Shown piece by piece: positions 32,546-41,216 of a DNA stretch of 64,000 nucleotides. The notes under the pieces were generated by a model. It saw only the letters and a list, made by a program, of their open reading frames with translations, had not been told where the DNA came from and did not search any database. The DNA is from VXMO01 sp965205915 (GTDB lineage: Bacteria; Chloroflexota; Dehalococcoidia; UBA6926): positions 1 through 64,000 of the forward strand of contig OZ242191.1 in the NCBI GenBank assembly GCA_965205915.1, written 5' to 3'. How positions within the stretch are numbered: position 1 is the first letter of the stretch; the number at the start of each line of letters is the position of its first letter. The translations under genes and the position numbers were made by a program.

Positions 32546-33773
32546 GCGCTATTTCACCCTCCATTTGCAGGACGAGGCCGTCAAGGCGGTCGTCACGTAG
32601 TTGATTGAGATATTTGCCGATCCGTGGGCCCTGCGGCACGCCGAGTTCGAGGAGGTCATTGCCGTCGAGTTCCGGCCTGACGTGTCTCCACGTGCCGAGA
32701 TATGAGGCAATGGATCGTGCTTCAGGGGCATCGCCGGTGAGGTAGATGGCAGCGAGGGCGGCGGGTTCGAACAGGGCCAGCGCGCTCGAGATGAGGCTTG
32801 GCCGGCCGGACTCTGACGCCTCGCGGAACTTTGTCAGGCCGTCCGCTTTCCACAGCTGAATGTCGTCAACGGCGCGTCGCGAGCTGCCCATGAGATTGAA
32901 CGTGTTGACGAGGGCTCCATAGTTCTGGCCGACAGTTGTGGCCACCAGGGCCCAGTAAACATCCAAGATGTCGGCGTCGTCCGGTCTGACAGCGGCCTCG
33001 CGGTCTGACAGTGAGATGTTAAAGAGACCGTTGACCCAATTGGACGCGGTGGGGATGTGGTCAAGCACACCCCAGGATTGGAGCATGTACAGCCCCTCAA
33101 TGGGCTTTTCTTCTCGCCAAAGCCTGTTGAACTCATTGCGGAGCCGATCAGGCCCCACCATCTTGATGTTGAGGGCGTCGCTCTTGAGCCATGTTTCCGT
33201 GTCGGCGTGGAGCTTGAATCGGAGGCGTGATGCGTAGCGGGCGGCGCGAATAATGCGCGTGGGGTCATCGCGAAATGAGGCGGGATGCAGGGCGCGCAGG
33301 ACACCGGCCTGGACATCATTTATGCCCCGATGCGGGTCAATGATGCGCCCAAAATCCATTGAGCCGATGGAGGCCGCTATCGCGTTGGCCGCAAAGTCGC
33401 GCCGTCCGAGGTCGTCCTCAATGTTGGCGGGTGTGACATGAGGCAGCGCGCCGGGCGACGCATAGGTCTCTCTTCGGGCGGTCGCAATGTCGATGTCCCG
33501 GGCGCCGACGGTCAGTTTGATGGTCATGAACTGCGATACTGCCGTTCTGCGCGCGAGGCGCGCCTGAACGGCCATCTGGGCCAGCTCTTCCGCGTTGCCC
33601 TGTATGACGAGGTCCACCTCATCGAGCTGTCGGCCAAGCAGGATGTCCCGCACCGCGCCGCCGACGATGTAGAGCGTGCCAGGCTCCGCCAGACCGCCGA
33701 GCGTGCGGCATGTCTCCATGAGGTCCGGCGGGAGCGCCTGCCCCAATTCCAGCGCAATGCTGTTGGTCATCAT
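32496..33773 (-). CDS. tRNA nucleotidyltransferase / poly(A) polymerase family protein
   Basis: 425 residues from ATG 33773 (MMTNSIALELG). Class II nucleotidyltransferase head: LYIVGGAVRDILLGRQLDEVDLVIQG (about 36-60), then TARRETYASPGALPHV, EDDLGRRDFAANAIA (about 137-151) and the RIIDPHRGINDVQAGVLRALHPASFRDDPTRIIRAARYASRL region used for nucleotide selection. The C-terminal half is helical and less conserved, without an HD domain. It probably adds or repairs 3' CCA ends or is an A-adding partner; the exact activity cannot be fixed by eye. Confidence 0.88.
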   Translation of the reverse strand: MMTNSIALELGQALPPDLMETCRTLGGLAEPGTLYIVGGAVRDILLGRQLDEVDLVIQGNAEELAQMAVQARLARRTAVSQFMTIKLTVGARDIDIATARRETYASPGALPHVTPANIEDDLGRRDFAANAIAASIGSMDFGRIIDPHRGINDVQAGVLRALHPASFRDDPTRIIRAARYASRLRFKLHADTETWLKSDALNIKMVGPDRLRNEFNRLWREEKPIEGLYMLQSWGVLDHIPTASNWVNGLFNISLSDREAAVRPDDADILDVYWALVATTVGQNYGALVNTFNLMGSSRRAVDDIQLWKADGLTKFREASESGRPSLISSALALFEPAALAAIYLTGDAPEARSIASYLGTWRHVRPELDGNDLLELGVPQGPRIGKYLNQLRDDRLDGLVLQMEGEIALIRQWKARDSAASAGS

Positions 33774-33885
33774 GGATATATGATTGCACGTCAGGCAATT
33801 GCTTTGACTCACTGGGACGGGCATTCTAGAATCTAATTGCGAAACAAAAAAGATTTGAGCCAAAGTGGGCTCTGTGGAGGTATCC

Positions 33886-34125
33886 GTGGCAACAGAGGTT
33901 GGCACAAAGCCGGTGGTGTACACACTGACGACGTGCCCGGCGTGCGTTGTGATGAAAGAGGATTGGACAAAGCAGGGTCTCGAGTTCGAGGAGCGCCAGG
34001 TCGATGAGAACCAGGCGTGGCTGGATGAGGCGCGCACGTTCGGCGACGTCGTGCCCATCGTCGTGTACCCGGACGGCAAGGTGACGATGGGCTACAAGGA
34101 CATGATCAGTTGTAATATAGGGTAG
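33886..34125 (+). CDS. glutaredoxin-like protein
   Basis: 79 residues from GTG 33886, with GGAGG six bases upstream. The thioredoxin-fold active site is TTCPACVVMKEDW (CxxC at about 14-17), followed by QVDENQAWL and the cis-proline segment VVPIVVYPDG. The end (GYKDMISCNIG) has an extra Cys common to this group. It is followed 55 bp downstream by another thioredoxin-fold gene, suggesting a thiol-redox unit. Confidence 0.85.
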   Translation: MATEVGTKPVVYTLTTCPACVVMKEDWTKQGLEFEERQVDENQAWLDEARTFGDVVPIVVYPDGKVTMGYKDMISCNIG

Positions 34126-34180
34126 ATATGGTACGGACCCACAGTATGAAAGCACCGTCCGAGAAATAGGAGAGAACGCA

Positions 34181-34762
34181 ATGGCTGAGAAGACAACGGT
34201 GGTATCGCCTGAGCGATTTGGGTCGGGTTTCGCGTACGACGACTACATCGCACAGATCAAGGTCAATAAGGATAAGTTCGAGCAGTATTACGAGAGCGCG
34301 CAGCTTACGGACGACGATGTGACGTTCTTCCGTCGGGCGAAAGAGGCGGGCGCGACGAAGATGCTGATCATCGGCGAGGACTGGTGCCCGGATGTGTTCC
34401 GGGGGATGCCGGTCCTGGCAAAGATCGCCGAGGCGGCGGGCATGGAAGTCAGTGTTTTGCCCCGTGACGAGAACCTGGACGTGATGAACGAGTTTCTGAA
34501 GGAAGGCGAGTACTTGTCCATTCCTGTGCCGGTGTTCTACACCGATGACATGGATGAGATTGCGCATTGGCATGAGCGCCCCGTCGCCGCGAATGAGGAG
34601 ATGCCGAAGATCAACGAGGATACGAAGGCTGAGATGCCGGACGCGGACGAGCAGGCGGTCCGACTCGCGGTTCGTGAGCGGATGCAGGCCCGTTACCCGG
34701 CCTGGCAGGTGGAGACGGTGAGAGAGTTGCGCGATCTGCTTGCGGAGAAGCTGGCCCTCTAA
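34181..34762 (+). CDS. thioredoxin-fold protein with a single active-site cysteine
   Basis: 193 residues with GGAGAG before ATG. The body resembles the Thioredoxin_9 family: an N-terminal helical region, then LIIGEDWCPDVFRGMPVLAKI (about 63-83), in which the second Cys expected in CxxC-type members is replaced (CPDV), and SIPVPVFYTDD with the cis-Pro. The tail is acidic and then helical. It may act by a monothiol mechanism or not be a reductase. It follows the glutaredoxin gene. Confidence 0.75.
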   Translation: MAEKTTVVSPERFGSGFAYDDYIAQIKVNKDKFEQYYESAQLTDDDVTFFRRAKEAGATKMLIIGEDWCPDVFRGMPVLAKIAEAAGMEVSVLPRDENLDVMNEFLKEGEYLSIPVPVFYTDDMDEIAHWHERPVAANEEMPKINEDTKAEMPDADEQAVRLAVRERMQARYPAWQVETVRELRDLLAEKLAL

Positions 34763-34797
34763 TTCCGAAGAGCCACTCCCACACGACTTGAGCCCTG

Positions 34798-35310
34798 ATG
34801 CCAACCACTGAACCGAATAACGTAAGTTCAGCCGAGAAGCATCTCGGTATCGTTTTCCGTGACAAGAGTTTATTGCAGCAAGCGTTGCTGCACGCTTCTC
34901 GTGTCAACGAGCATGAGGGCCTTACCGCAAGGGATTCAAACAGGCGACTTGCGTTTCATGGGGACGCCACGTTGTCTCATGCCATCGTACTGATGCTCAA
35001 CAGGTATGAGGAATTGGCGGACGTGGATGAGGGCAACTTGACGATTCTTCGGCAGAAGCTGGTCAATGGCCAGACACTTGCGGAGATTGCCGGCGAGCTG
35101 CGGATCGGTGAATGCCTGTTGCTTGGCAAAGGCGAAGAGAGTTCCGCCGGCAGAAGCAGGATCAGCAACCTTGAGGACGCGCTGGAGGCCGTGATTGGAG
35201 CGATTGAGCTTGATCAGGGCTTTGAGGGGGCGCTTAAGTTTGTGAAACAGCATTTTGGGCCCCGATTGAGGGATCTTGTCAAGAAAGGCGGCGACGCAAA
35301 TGACACCTAG
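34798..35310 (+). CDS. divergent RNase III-domain protein lacking a dsRNA-binding domain
   Basis: 170 residues; only the endonuclease domain is present. Family blocks: AEKHLGIVFRDKSLLQQALLH, the signature position reading NRRLAFHGDATLSHAIV (normally NERLEFLGDAVL), DEGNLTILRQKLVNGQTLAEIA, GECLLLGKGEESSAG and NLEDALEAVIGAIELDQG. Asp of FHGD and the D..E pair of EDALEAVIG remain, but the two Glu of the ERLEF signature are Arg and Ala. It may have altered or no cleavage activity. There is no clear Shine-Dalgarno. Confidence 0.8.
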   Translation: MPTTEPNNVSSAEKHLGIVFRDKSLLQQALLHASRVNEHEGLTARDSNRRLAFHGDATLSHAIVLMLNRYEELADVDEGNLTILRQKLVNGQTLAEIAGELRIGECLLLGKGEESSAGRSRISNLEDALEAVIGAIELDQGFEGALKFVKQHFGPRLRDLVKKGGDANDT

Positions 35311-35433
35311 TGGAATTGCAGGAACTCATGCGGGGCACGTGCAGGCTTCGTCTGAGATATGTGGACATCGATAACTGTTCTGGCATGAACGGCGTTTACT
35401 AAAGAGACAATCCGAAACTCTGAGGTGTGACTA

Positions 35434-37116
35434 ATGGATGCTCTCGGACGGCTACGAACTTGGCACATTGTACTTGTCGTTGGGCTGCTTATTGCCGGCG
35501 TGTTGGCAGCGTATTACTTCATCGAAATAGCCCAGGCGGATGAGCAGGATGGCGATAGCCTTACTGACAATGAGCAGCTTGTTGCGGTTGTGCGCGGCGA
35601 TCTTGTGAACCAGGTGCAGACGGGCGGGACACTCAAGCTGCCGAGACGGGAGTCTGTTCGGCTTGGGCCAGGCTCCGTTGTGAAGGACGTGCTGGTCGTT
35701 GAGGGTCAGGCCGTGGTTGAGGGTCAAGCCCTATTGACGTTGGATGAAGCCACGGTGGCGATGCACGACATGGACGTGGCGAGGGCGCAGATTATTTTGC
35801 GAGACGCCCACGAGACCCTGGAGGATATGCTGCCGAATGCGGAGAGCGATGTTCTCGACGCCGATGTAGCGGTGATTGAGGCGGAGAGGAAGCTGTCGAA
35901 GACCAACAGGGATGAGGGCGAAAAAGTGGAAGCGGCGCTGGAAGAACGCGAGGCTGCGGAGAAGGCATATCGAGACGTGTACGGAGCGTGGCTTGGGGCG
36001 ACGCTGGCGCCGGAAGACTTTGACCTACCCCCCGATGTCCTCTTGATGCAATGGAGCCTTGACCTGGATTGGCTGCTAAGCCCGGAAGGGCCGTTTGACC
36101 CCGGGAGCGGAGTGTTTTCGGGATCGACACCGTCTGACGATCCCAACACGCCGTGGTCTGAAACTGCGGTATATGGAGTTGTTAATTTTTATCCCGGCGA
36201 TATCGTCGCGAGGTGTGAGACGGACCAACACCCGCTCAATGGACACTGTCTTGAGAAGGGTTTCACAGATAGCTGGGAGATGCTGGTCCGAGCCCGCGAC
36301 ACACTCGAGGACACGGTGGAAGACAGGGACAATGCGGTCAAACAGGCGGAACACAATCTGATTGCGGCCCTGGACGCTCGGGAACAGGCGCTGATTGCGC
36401 TGGCAGACGCCGGCGTGGATGAATTTGGCTATGCTCGCAAACTCAGGGAGGCTGAGCTTGTGACCGCGCGCGTTGCGTTGGAGGATGCCCTACAGAAGCG
36501 GGAAGAGGCGACGATCCGAGCGCCAATCAACGGAATCGTGGCAGTGCTGAATGCGATTCCGGGTGAGCCGCTGGATACGGACTCACGCATTGCAATCGAG
36601 ATCATTGATACCTCGGTTGTGGAACTTGAGGGCCTGATTGATGAGACTGATGTCCTGCGAATCGACTACGGGGACGCGGCTGAGATCACGCTGGATGCAA
36701 TGCCCGGCCAGATTTTCAGCGGAGAGATAACGTCCATCTCATCAGCGGCCCAACTCCAGCAGGGCATCGCTGTGTTTACGATCATGATTCGCGTCAATGT
36801 GCCGCCGGACTTTGACTTACGGGAAGGTATGAACGCGACGGCCCGGATGGCCGTGGATATGCTGAGCAATGTACTACTAGTTCCCGTGCAGTCCATCTAT
36901 GGAACGTTCCAGGAGCCGCTTCTCCGTGTTGTGGTCGACGGCACGATCATTTCGCGACCGGTGACGCTGGGTAACAATGACGATTTCTGGGTTGTTGTGG
37001 AGACGGGCGTGAATGAGGGCGAAGAGGTCATCATGCACGTGTCCGAGGCTGATGAATTCGTGGGCTTCCAAGGAGGCCCCGGGTTTCAGAGGCAGACTGT
37101 GAGGACAATTGGTTAG
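35434..37116 (+). CDS. HlyD/MacA-type periplasmic adaptor (membrane fusion) protein
   Basis: 560 residues with GAGGTG before ATG. One N-terminal membrane anchor (IVLVVGLLIAGVLAAYYFI, about 11-29) is followed by a lipoyl half (GSVVKDVLVVEGQAVVEGQALLTLD), a long helical hairpin region broken by a Trp/Pro-rich insertion of about 100 residues (about 180-290), the second lipoyl half (ATIRAPINGIVAVLNAIPGEPL, about 362-383) and a beta-barrel domain. The insertion inside the hairpin is unusual. It is first in an operon with an ABC ATPase and a MacB-type permease. Confidence 0.9.
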   Translation: MDALGRLRTWHIVLVVGLLIAGVLAAYYFIEIAQADEQDGDSLTDNEQLVAVVRGDLVNQVQTGGTLKLPRRESVRLGPGSVVKDVLVVEGQAVVEGQALLTLDEATVAMHDMDVARAQIILRDAHETLEDMLPNAESDVLDADVAVIEAERKLSKTNRDEGEKVEAALEEREAAEKAYRDVYGAWLGATLAPEDFDLPPDVLLMQWSLDLDWLLSPEGPFDPGSGVFSGSTPSDDPNTPWSETAVYGVVNFYPGDIVARCETDQHPLNGHCLEKGFTDSWEMLVRARDTLEDTVEDRDNAVKQAEHNLIAALDAREQALIALADAGVDEFGYARKLREAELVTARVALEDALQKREEATIRAPINGIVAVLNAIPGEPLDTDSRIAIEIIDTSVVELEGLIDETDVLRIDYGDAAEITLDAMPGQIFSGEITSISSAAQLQQGIAVFTIMIRVNVPPDFDLREGMNATARMAVDMLSNVLLVPVQSIYGTFQEPLLRVVVDGTIISRPVTLGNNDDFWVVVETGVNEGEEVIMHVSEADEFVGFQGGPGFQRQTVRTIG

Positions 37117-37149
37117 TGGCGTCGGAACGAGGGACGGCGGGGAGACATC

Positions 37150-37881
37150 GTGATCGAGCTGGCAAACGTCACGAAGATTTACCGCATGGGCGAGGTTGAG
37201 ATTGCCGCGCTGCGCGACGTGAGTCTCGGCGTTGGAGACGGGGAGATGGTCGCGATTATGGGCGCGTCCGGCTCCGGAAAGTCGACGATGATGAACATCC
37301 TGGGATGTCTTGATGTTCCGACAACGGGGCGCTATTCACTGGATGGCTATAACGTGGGGCGCATGTCCGATGGGCGGCTGGCAGGGATCCGGAACCGAAA
37401 GATCGGATTTGTTTTTCAGAATTACAATTTGCTGCCGCGCCTTACTGCGCTCGCGAATGTGGAGTTGCCGTTGCTGTATGCGGGGCGAAAGGAATCCGCG
37501 ATGCTGGCTCGACAGGCGCTACGTCGCGTGGGCCTGGCGGAACGCACGAATCACAGGCCCACCGAGATGTCGGGCGGTCAGCAACAGCGGGTGGCGATTG
37601 CGCGAGCGCTTGTGAATGAGCCATCGATCCTGCTGGCCGATGAGCCGACGGGGAACCTGGATTCACGCTCCGGGCAGGAGATTATCCAGATACTGCAACG
37701 ATTGAATCAAACATCCGGGATCACGGTTATCCTCGTCACGCACGAGGAGAGTGTGGCGCGGTATGCCGGACGAGTTGTCACGATGCGGGACGGCGAGATC
37801 GTAGGCGATGACACTGTCGAGTCTCCCGCCGTGACGCAGACTGCGCGGGTGTCTCAATCGTTCAAAGGGCCAACTGAGTGA
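37150..37881 (+). CDS. ABC transporter ATP-binding protein (MacB/LolD type)
   Basis: 243 residues. Walker A MGASGSGKSTMMNILGCLD (about 37-55), Q-loop FQNYNLLPRLTALANVELP, signature MSGGQQQRVAIARALV (about 140-155), Walker B ILLADEPTGNLDS and the H-loop ILVTHEE. The sequence is of the MacB/LolD branch that powers extracytoplasmic tripartite systems. GTG start 34 bp after the adaptor gene; its end overlaps the permease start (GTGA). Confidence 0.93.
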   Translation: MIELANVTKIYRMGEVEIAALRDVSLGVGDGEMVAIMGASGSGKSTMMNILGCLDVPTTGRYSLDGYNVGRMSDGRLAGIRNRKIGFVFQNYNLLPRLTALANVELPLLYAGRKESAMLARQALRRVGLAERTNHRPTEMSGGQQQRVAIARALVNEPSILLADEPTGNLDSRSGQEIIQILQRLNQTSGITVILVTHEESVARYAGRVVTMRDGEIVGDDTVESPAVTQTARVSQSFKGPTE

Positions 37882-39095
37882 GCCCTCTCCGCACACTGCT
37901 TTCCGCCCTTCAATCAGTGGGGGGGAATAAGCTACGCAGCCTGCTAACGCTGCTGGGCATTGTCATCGGCGTTGCCGCCGTGATTTCGCTCATGTCGATC
38001 GGGCGCGGCGTGCAGGTTTCAGTCACGTCTTTCATCCAGGATCTCGGCACCAACATTCTATTTGTGAGTCCGTCAACCGGATCGTTGACGCTGGACGACG
38101 CGTATGCGCTGGTTGATCCGGTGCTCGCTCCATCAGTGGATCAGGTCGCCCCGGAGATCAACGCATTTGGCAACGTCACCGTGATTGATGAATTCGGCGC
38201 TCGCACTATTTCAGGCGAGATTACGGGCGTCACGCCTGAGTACCGCGAGGTGCGGGGGTATGAGGTTGATATAGGGGACTTCGTCGGACTCCCGCATGTC
38301 ATTAATGCGTCGGATGTTGCCGTGCTTGGCGCGCAGGCGTCGGTGGATCTGTATGGCGGCCGCAACCCCGTCGGGCGGAGGATAAAGGTGAACGGGCGCC
38401 AGATGACGGTTATCGGTGTGCTGGAGAGCAGGGGCGGGGGCGCATTCAGCTTCGAGGACAATCGTGTGCTAATTCCGATAACGACCGCTTTCCGCCGCAT
38501 CAGCGCGGATCGAACGGTGGAGGGAGTGGCAGGCGTCGATACGATCAGCGTGCTCGTGGAAGACGTTGAGGATATGGAGAGGGCGGAGAACGAGGTTGGG
38601 CGTATCCTCCGCCTGCGGCATCGCATCACCGATGAGGACGACTTTGATATCAGGAATCAGCAGGCGGCGCTGGAGGCGTTTCGGGAAACGACGCAGGCGT
38701 TCGTGCTCTTCCTGGGGGCGATTGCCAGCATCTCGCTGGTCGTCGGCGGGATCGGAATCATGAATATCATGCTGGTCTCTGTGACTGAGCGGACGCGAGA
38801 GATCGGCATCCGCAAGGCGGTGGGGGCGAGGCGCTGGGACATTCTTTCGCAGTTTGTGCTGGAGGCGATGTTGCTGAGCCTGGGCGGCGGGATTATCGGC
38901 GTTCTGCTGGGGATGCTCATCGCGCAGGGGATGAATGTGACCCTTCTGGCCGAGGAGGATATCCGAACAGTCGTGAGCACTGATATCACAATCCTGGCGC
39001 TGGGCGTTTCAATACTCATCGGGCTGGTGTTCGGCATCTATCCGGCGATGCGGGCGGCTGCGCTGCATCCAATCGAGGCTCTGCGGTATGAATAG
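37878..39095 (+). CDS. MacB-type ABC transporter permease
   Basis: 405 residues. N-terminal membrane helix in NKLRSLLTLLGIVIGVAAVISLMSIG, then a MacB_PCD periplasmic domain of about 220 residues (IQDLGTNILFVSP, GRRIKVNGRQMTVIGVLES, VLIPITTAFRR), and the C-terminal FtsX-like three-helix unit (ISLVVGGIGIMNIMLVSVTERTREIGIRKAVGAR). Couples ATP hydrolysis to movement of a substrate outside the membrane; the substrate is unknown. Coupled to the ATPase gene by a GTGA overlap. Confidence 0.93.
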   Translation: MSPLRTLLSALQSVGGNKLRSLLTLLGIVIGVAAVISLMSIGRGVQVSVTSFIQDLGTNILFVSPSTGSLTLDDAYALVDPVLAPSVDQVAPEINAFGNVTVIDEFGARTISGEITGVTPEYREVRGYEVDIGDFVGLPHVINASDVAVLGAQASVDLYGGRNPVGRRIKVNGRQMTVIGVLESRGGGAFSFEDNRVLIPITTAFRRISADRTVEGVAGVDTISVLVEDVEDMERAENEVGRILRLRHRITDEDDFDIRNQQAALEAFRETTQAFVLFLGAIASISLVVGGIGIMNIMLVSVTERTREIGIRKAVGARRWDILSQFVLEAMLLSLGGGIIGVLLGMLIAQGMNVTLLAEEDIRTVVSTDITILALGVSILIGLVFGIYPAMRAAALHPIEALRYE

Positions 39096-39115
39096 GGGAA
39101 TCTGAGGAAAAGAGC

Positions 39116-39757
39116 ATGAGTTTGGATGGCGACCGGGAGGATTCAGGGGGTCTGGGTGTTCGCCCACTAATCGGTATCGCGGCGCTCGTGCTGGTGGTTG
39201 GGCTTGGCATTGGCGGAGCTTTTGCCATTGGACTCCAGATTGGTCGTGGGCAATCCGAGGTCGTGGAAGAACCACCGCAGCTCGCAATCACGGCGGAACA
39301 ACCCGTCACGGAAGAGATTGCGCCCGGGGAGTTTGTTACGAATGCGCCGGGGGGAGAGATTCCGCCCGCTGCTTTGCAACGCCTACGCGCAGAGGGAGCT
39401 TCAGAGGAGGACATTGCTGCAATTCGCGCCCAATTTTCGCAATTCCAGGGTGGTCAACAGGGTTCTGGGCAGGGACGGCCGGGATTCGCGGCGGGCACGG
39501 GTGATGCCGATGCTGCGGGGATCGGGACGCGGCTGACAGGAACCATTGAGTCCATCGATGGCGACGTGATTACGCTCATGACGCCGGCGGGATCGCAACG
39601 TATTTCAACTATTTCCGGCACGCGCATCACCATCACGCAGGCCGGTGATATTGATGACCTTACCGTTGGGGATCGGGTGACGATTGCCGCGGTGGCCGGA
39701 CCGGAGCCGGACGTGCTGGAAGCGGCGAGTATCACGTCAGTGTCTACTGAGGAGTAG
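39116..39757 (+). CDS. membrane-anchored DUF5666-like protein of the export operon
   Basis: 213 residues. N-terminal membrane segment (PLIGIAALVLVVGLGIGGAFAIGL, about 15-38), a Glu/Gly/Gln-rich extracytoplasmic linker, and a C-terminal domain (GTRLTGTIESIDGDVITLMT ... GTRITITQAGDIDDLTVGDRVTI) that resembles DUF5666 OB-like modules. It lies 20 bp after the permease, so it is probably the last gene of the MacAB-like operon and may be a substrate or accessory of the exporter. Confidence 0.75.
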   Translation: MSLDGDREDSGGLGVRPLIGIAALVLVVGLGIGGAFAIGLQIGRGQSEVVEEPPQLAITAEQPVTEEIAPGEFVTNAPGGEIPPAALQRLRAEGASEEDIAAIRAQFSQFQGGQQGSGQGRPGFAAGTGDADAAGIGTRLTGTIESIDGDVITLMTPAGSQRISTISGTRITITQAGDIDDLTVGDRVTIAAVAGPEPDVLEAASITSVSTEE

Positions 39758-39805
39758 GGCGGGGGCTGCGCGGGTGGCTTGGCGGTACTGAGGTTGGTTG
39801 CGCTC

Positions 39806-40060
39806 CGAGATTAAGATTCCCGCGTTCGCGGGAATGACGGGTGGGGGCGCGGGAATGACGGGTGGGGGCGCGGGAATGACGAGTGGGGGCGCGGGGATGA
39901 CGGGTGGGGGCGCGGGAATGACGGGTGGGCGGCGCGGGGATGACGGGTGAGGGCGCGCGGGTGGGGGCGGTGGAATGACGGGTGGGGGCGCGGGGATGAC
40001 GGGTGAGGGCTGCGGGAATGACGGGTGAGGGCTGCGGGAACGACGGGTGGTGGCGCGGGA
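39806..40060. repeat. type A palindrome followed by about a dozen tandem partial units
   Basis: This fills the 337-bp gap before hisC, which has no gene. A full palindrome GATTCCCGCGTTCGCGGGAATGACGG (39813-39838) is followed by degenerate tandem units of GCGGGAATGACGGGTGGGGG, roughly every 20-21 bases, to 40060. Confidence 0.88.
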
Positions 40061-40094
40061 ACGTCAAAATAAGGCGTGCGATAATGATTCTGTA

Positions 40095-41216
40095 ATGACG
40101 ACACAGCGAACGCGCCTTTCTGTGCCTCTATTTGACCGGCTTGTGCCCCGCTATCGGGACATGAAGCCGTATGAGCCAGTTGCGCCGCCGGAGCGGTTGC
40201 AGGCGGAGAGCGGGGTAGGCAAGGAGGGCATCGTTCGCCTGAACGCGAATGAGAATCCGTATGGCCCTCCGCCGCGAGTTCGCGAGGTGATTGCGTCGTT
40301 TGACGCGGCACACATCTATCCGGACCCGGATCACGCGGCCCTGCGCGCCGGCCTTGCACGATATACGGGTTTCGACGTTGAACGCATCGTCGCGGGGTCT
40401 GGCAGCGACGAGTTGATCGCCCTGTTGGTCAGGCTCTTTGTGGGACCCGGCGATACCGTCGTCACCACGCCGCCGACGTTTGGGATGTACGCGGTAGAAG
40501 CGGATCTTGCGGGGGCGCGCTTTGTTGGCGTGCCGCGCAATGTGGAGGATTTCTCCATTGACGTGCCGGGACTCGTTGAGGCGGCGCGGGGCGCGTCCAT
40601 CGTATTTTTTTCGACACCCAACAATCCGACGGGCAACAGCGTTTCCGAGGCGGAGATTCGAGCAGTCGCGGAGACCGAGACTCTCACCGTCGTCGATGAA
40701 GCCTATGCGGAGTTTTCCGGAAGGTCGCTCATGCCGCTGGTGGATGAGTACCCCAATCTCATTTTTCTGCGAACGTTCAGCAAGTGGGCCGGGTTGGCCG
40801 GGCTGCGCGTCGGCTACGGCATTTTCCCCGCCGATCTTGCCGCGATTCTCATGACGGTGAAGCCGCCGTATAACGTCAGCACTCTGGCGCAGGTGGCGGC
40901 GATTGCGGCCATTGATGACCTGGACGCGGCGATGGCAACGGTCAATACCATCGTGCGTGAACGCGCGGTGCTGGAGGAGGCGTTGCGGTCGCTGCCGAGC
41001 GTCCACGTCTATCCGTCAGATGCCAACTTCCTGCTTGTGCGGTTCCTTGAGCACGATGCAAAGGGGCTGCACGCGGCACTGCTGCGTCGAGGCATCGCCT
41101 TGCGGCATTTCAGCACGCCTGAGTTGCGGGACTGCATCCGGATAAGCGTGGGACGGCCGCGAGACCATGAGCGAATGCTTGCGGCCCTGCGTGAGGAGAT
41201 GGAGGCGCAGCGATGA
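40095..41216 (+). CDS. hisC: histidinol-phosphate aminotransferase
   Basis: PLP fold-type I enzyme converting imidazole-acetol phosphate to histidinol phosphate. Start ATG 40095 (MTTQRTRLSVPLFD), 373 residues; a GATAAT hexamer lies nine bases upstream. Motifs are RLNANENPYGPPPRV (about 56-70), AGSGSDELIALLVRLF, FSTPNNPTGNS (about 172-182), VVDEAYAEFS and the Schiff-base Lys in RTFSKWAGLAGLRVGY (about 222-237). The stop overlaps the hisB start (ATGA). Confidence 0.92.
   Translation: MTTQRTRLSVPLFDRLVPRYRDMKPYEPVAPPERLQAESGVGKEGIVRLNANENPYGPPPRVREVIASFDAAHIYPDPDHAALRAGLARYTGFDVERIVAGSGSDELIALLVRLFVGPGDTVVTTPPTFGMYAVEADLAGARFVGVPRNVEDFSIDVPGLVEAARGASIVFFSTPNNPTGNSVSEAEIRAVAETETLTVVDEAYAEFSGRSLMPLVDEYPNLIFLRTFSKWAGLAGLRVGYGIFPADLAAILMTVKPPYNVSTLAQVAAIAAIDDLDAAMATVNTIVRERAVLEEALRSLPSVHVYPSDANFLLVRFLEHDAKGLHAALLRRGIALRHFSTPELRDCIRISVGRPRDHERMLAALREEMEAQR

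Noticed and set aside
39806..40060. Possible CRISPR array
   Set aside because: Units are contiguous degenerate tandem copies without unique spacers of regular length, and there are no cas genes.
39744..40359. Long reverse-strand frames rich in Pro/His/Arg across 39.7-40.4 kb
   Set aside because: They read through the repeat array and the antisense of hisC; no family similarity.
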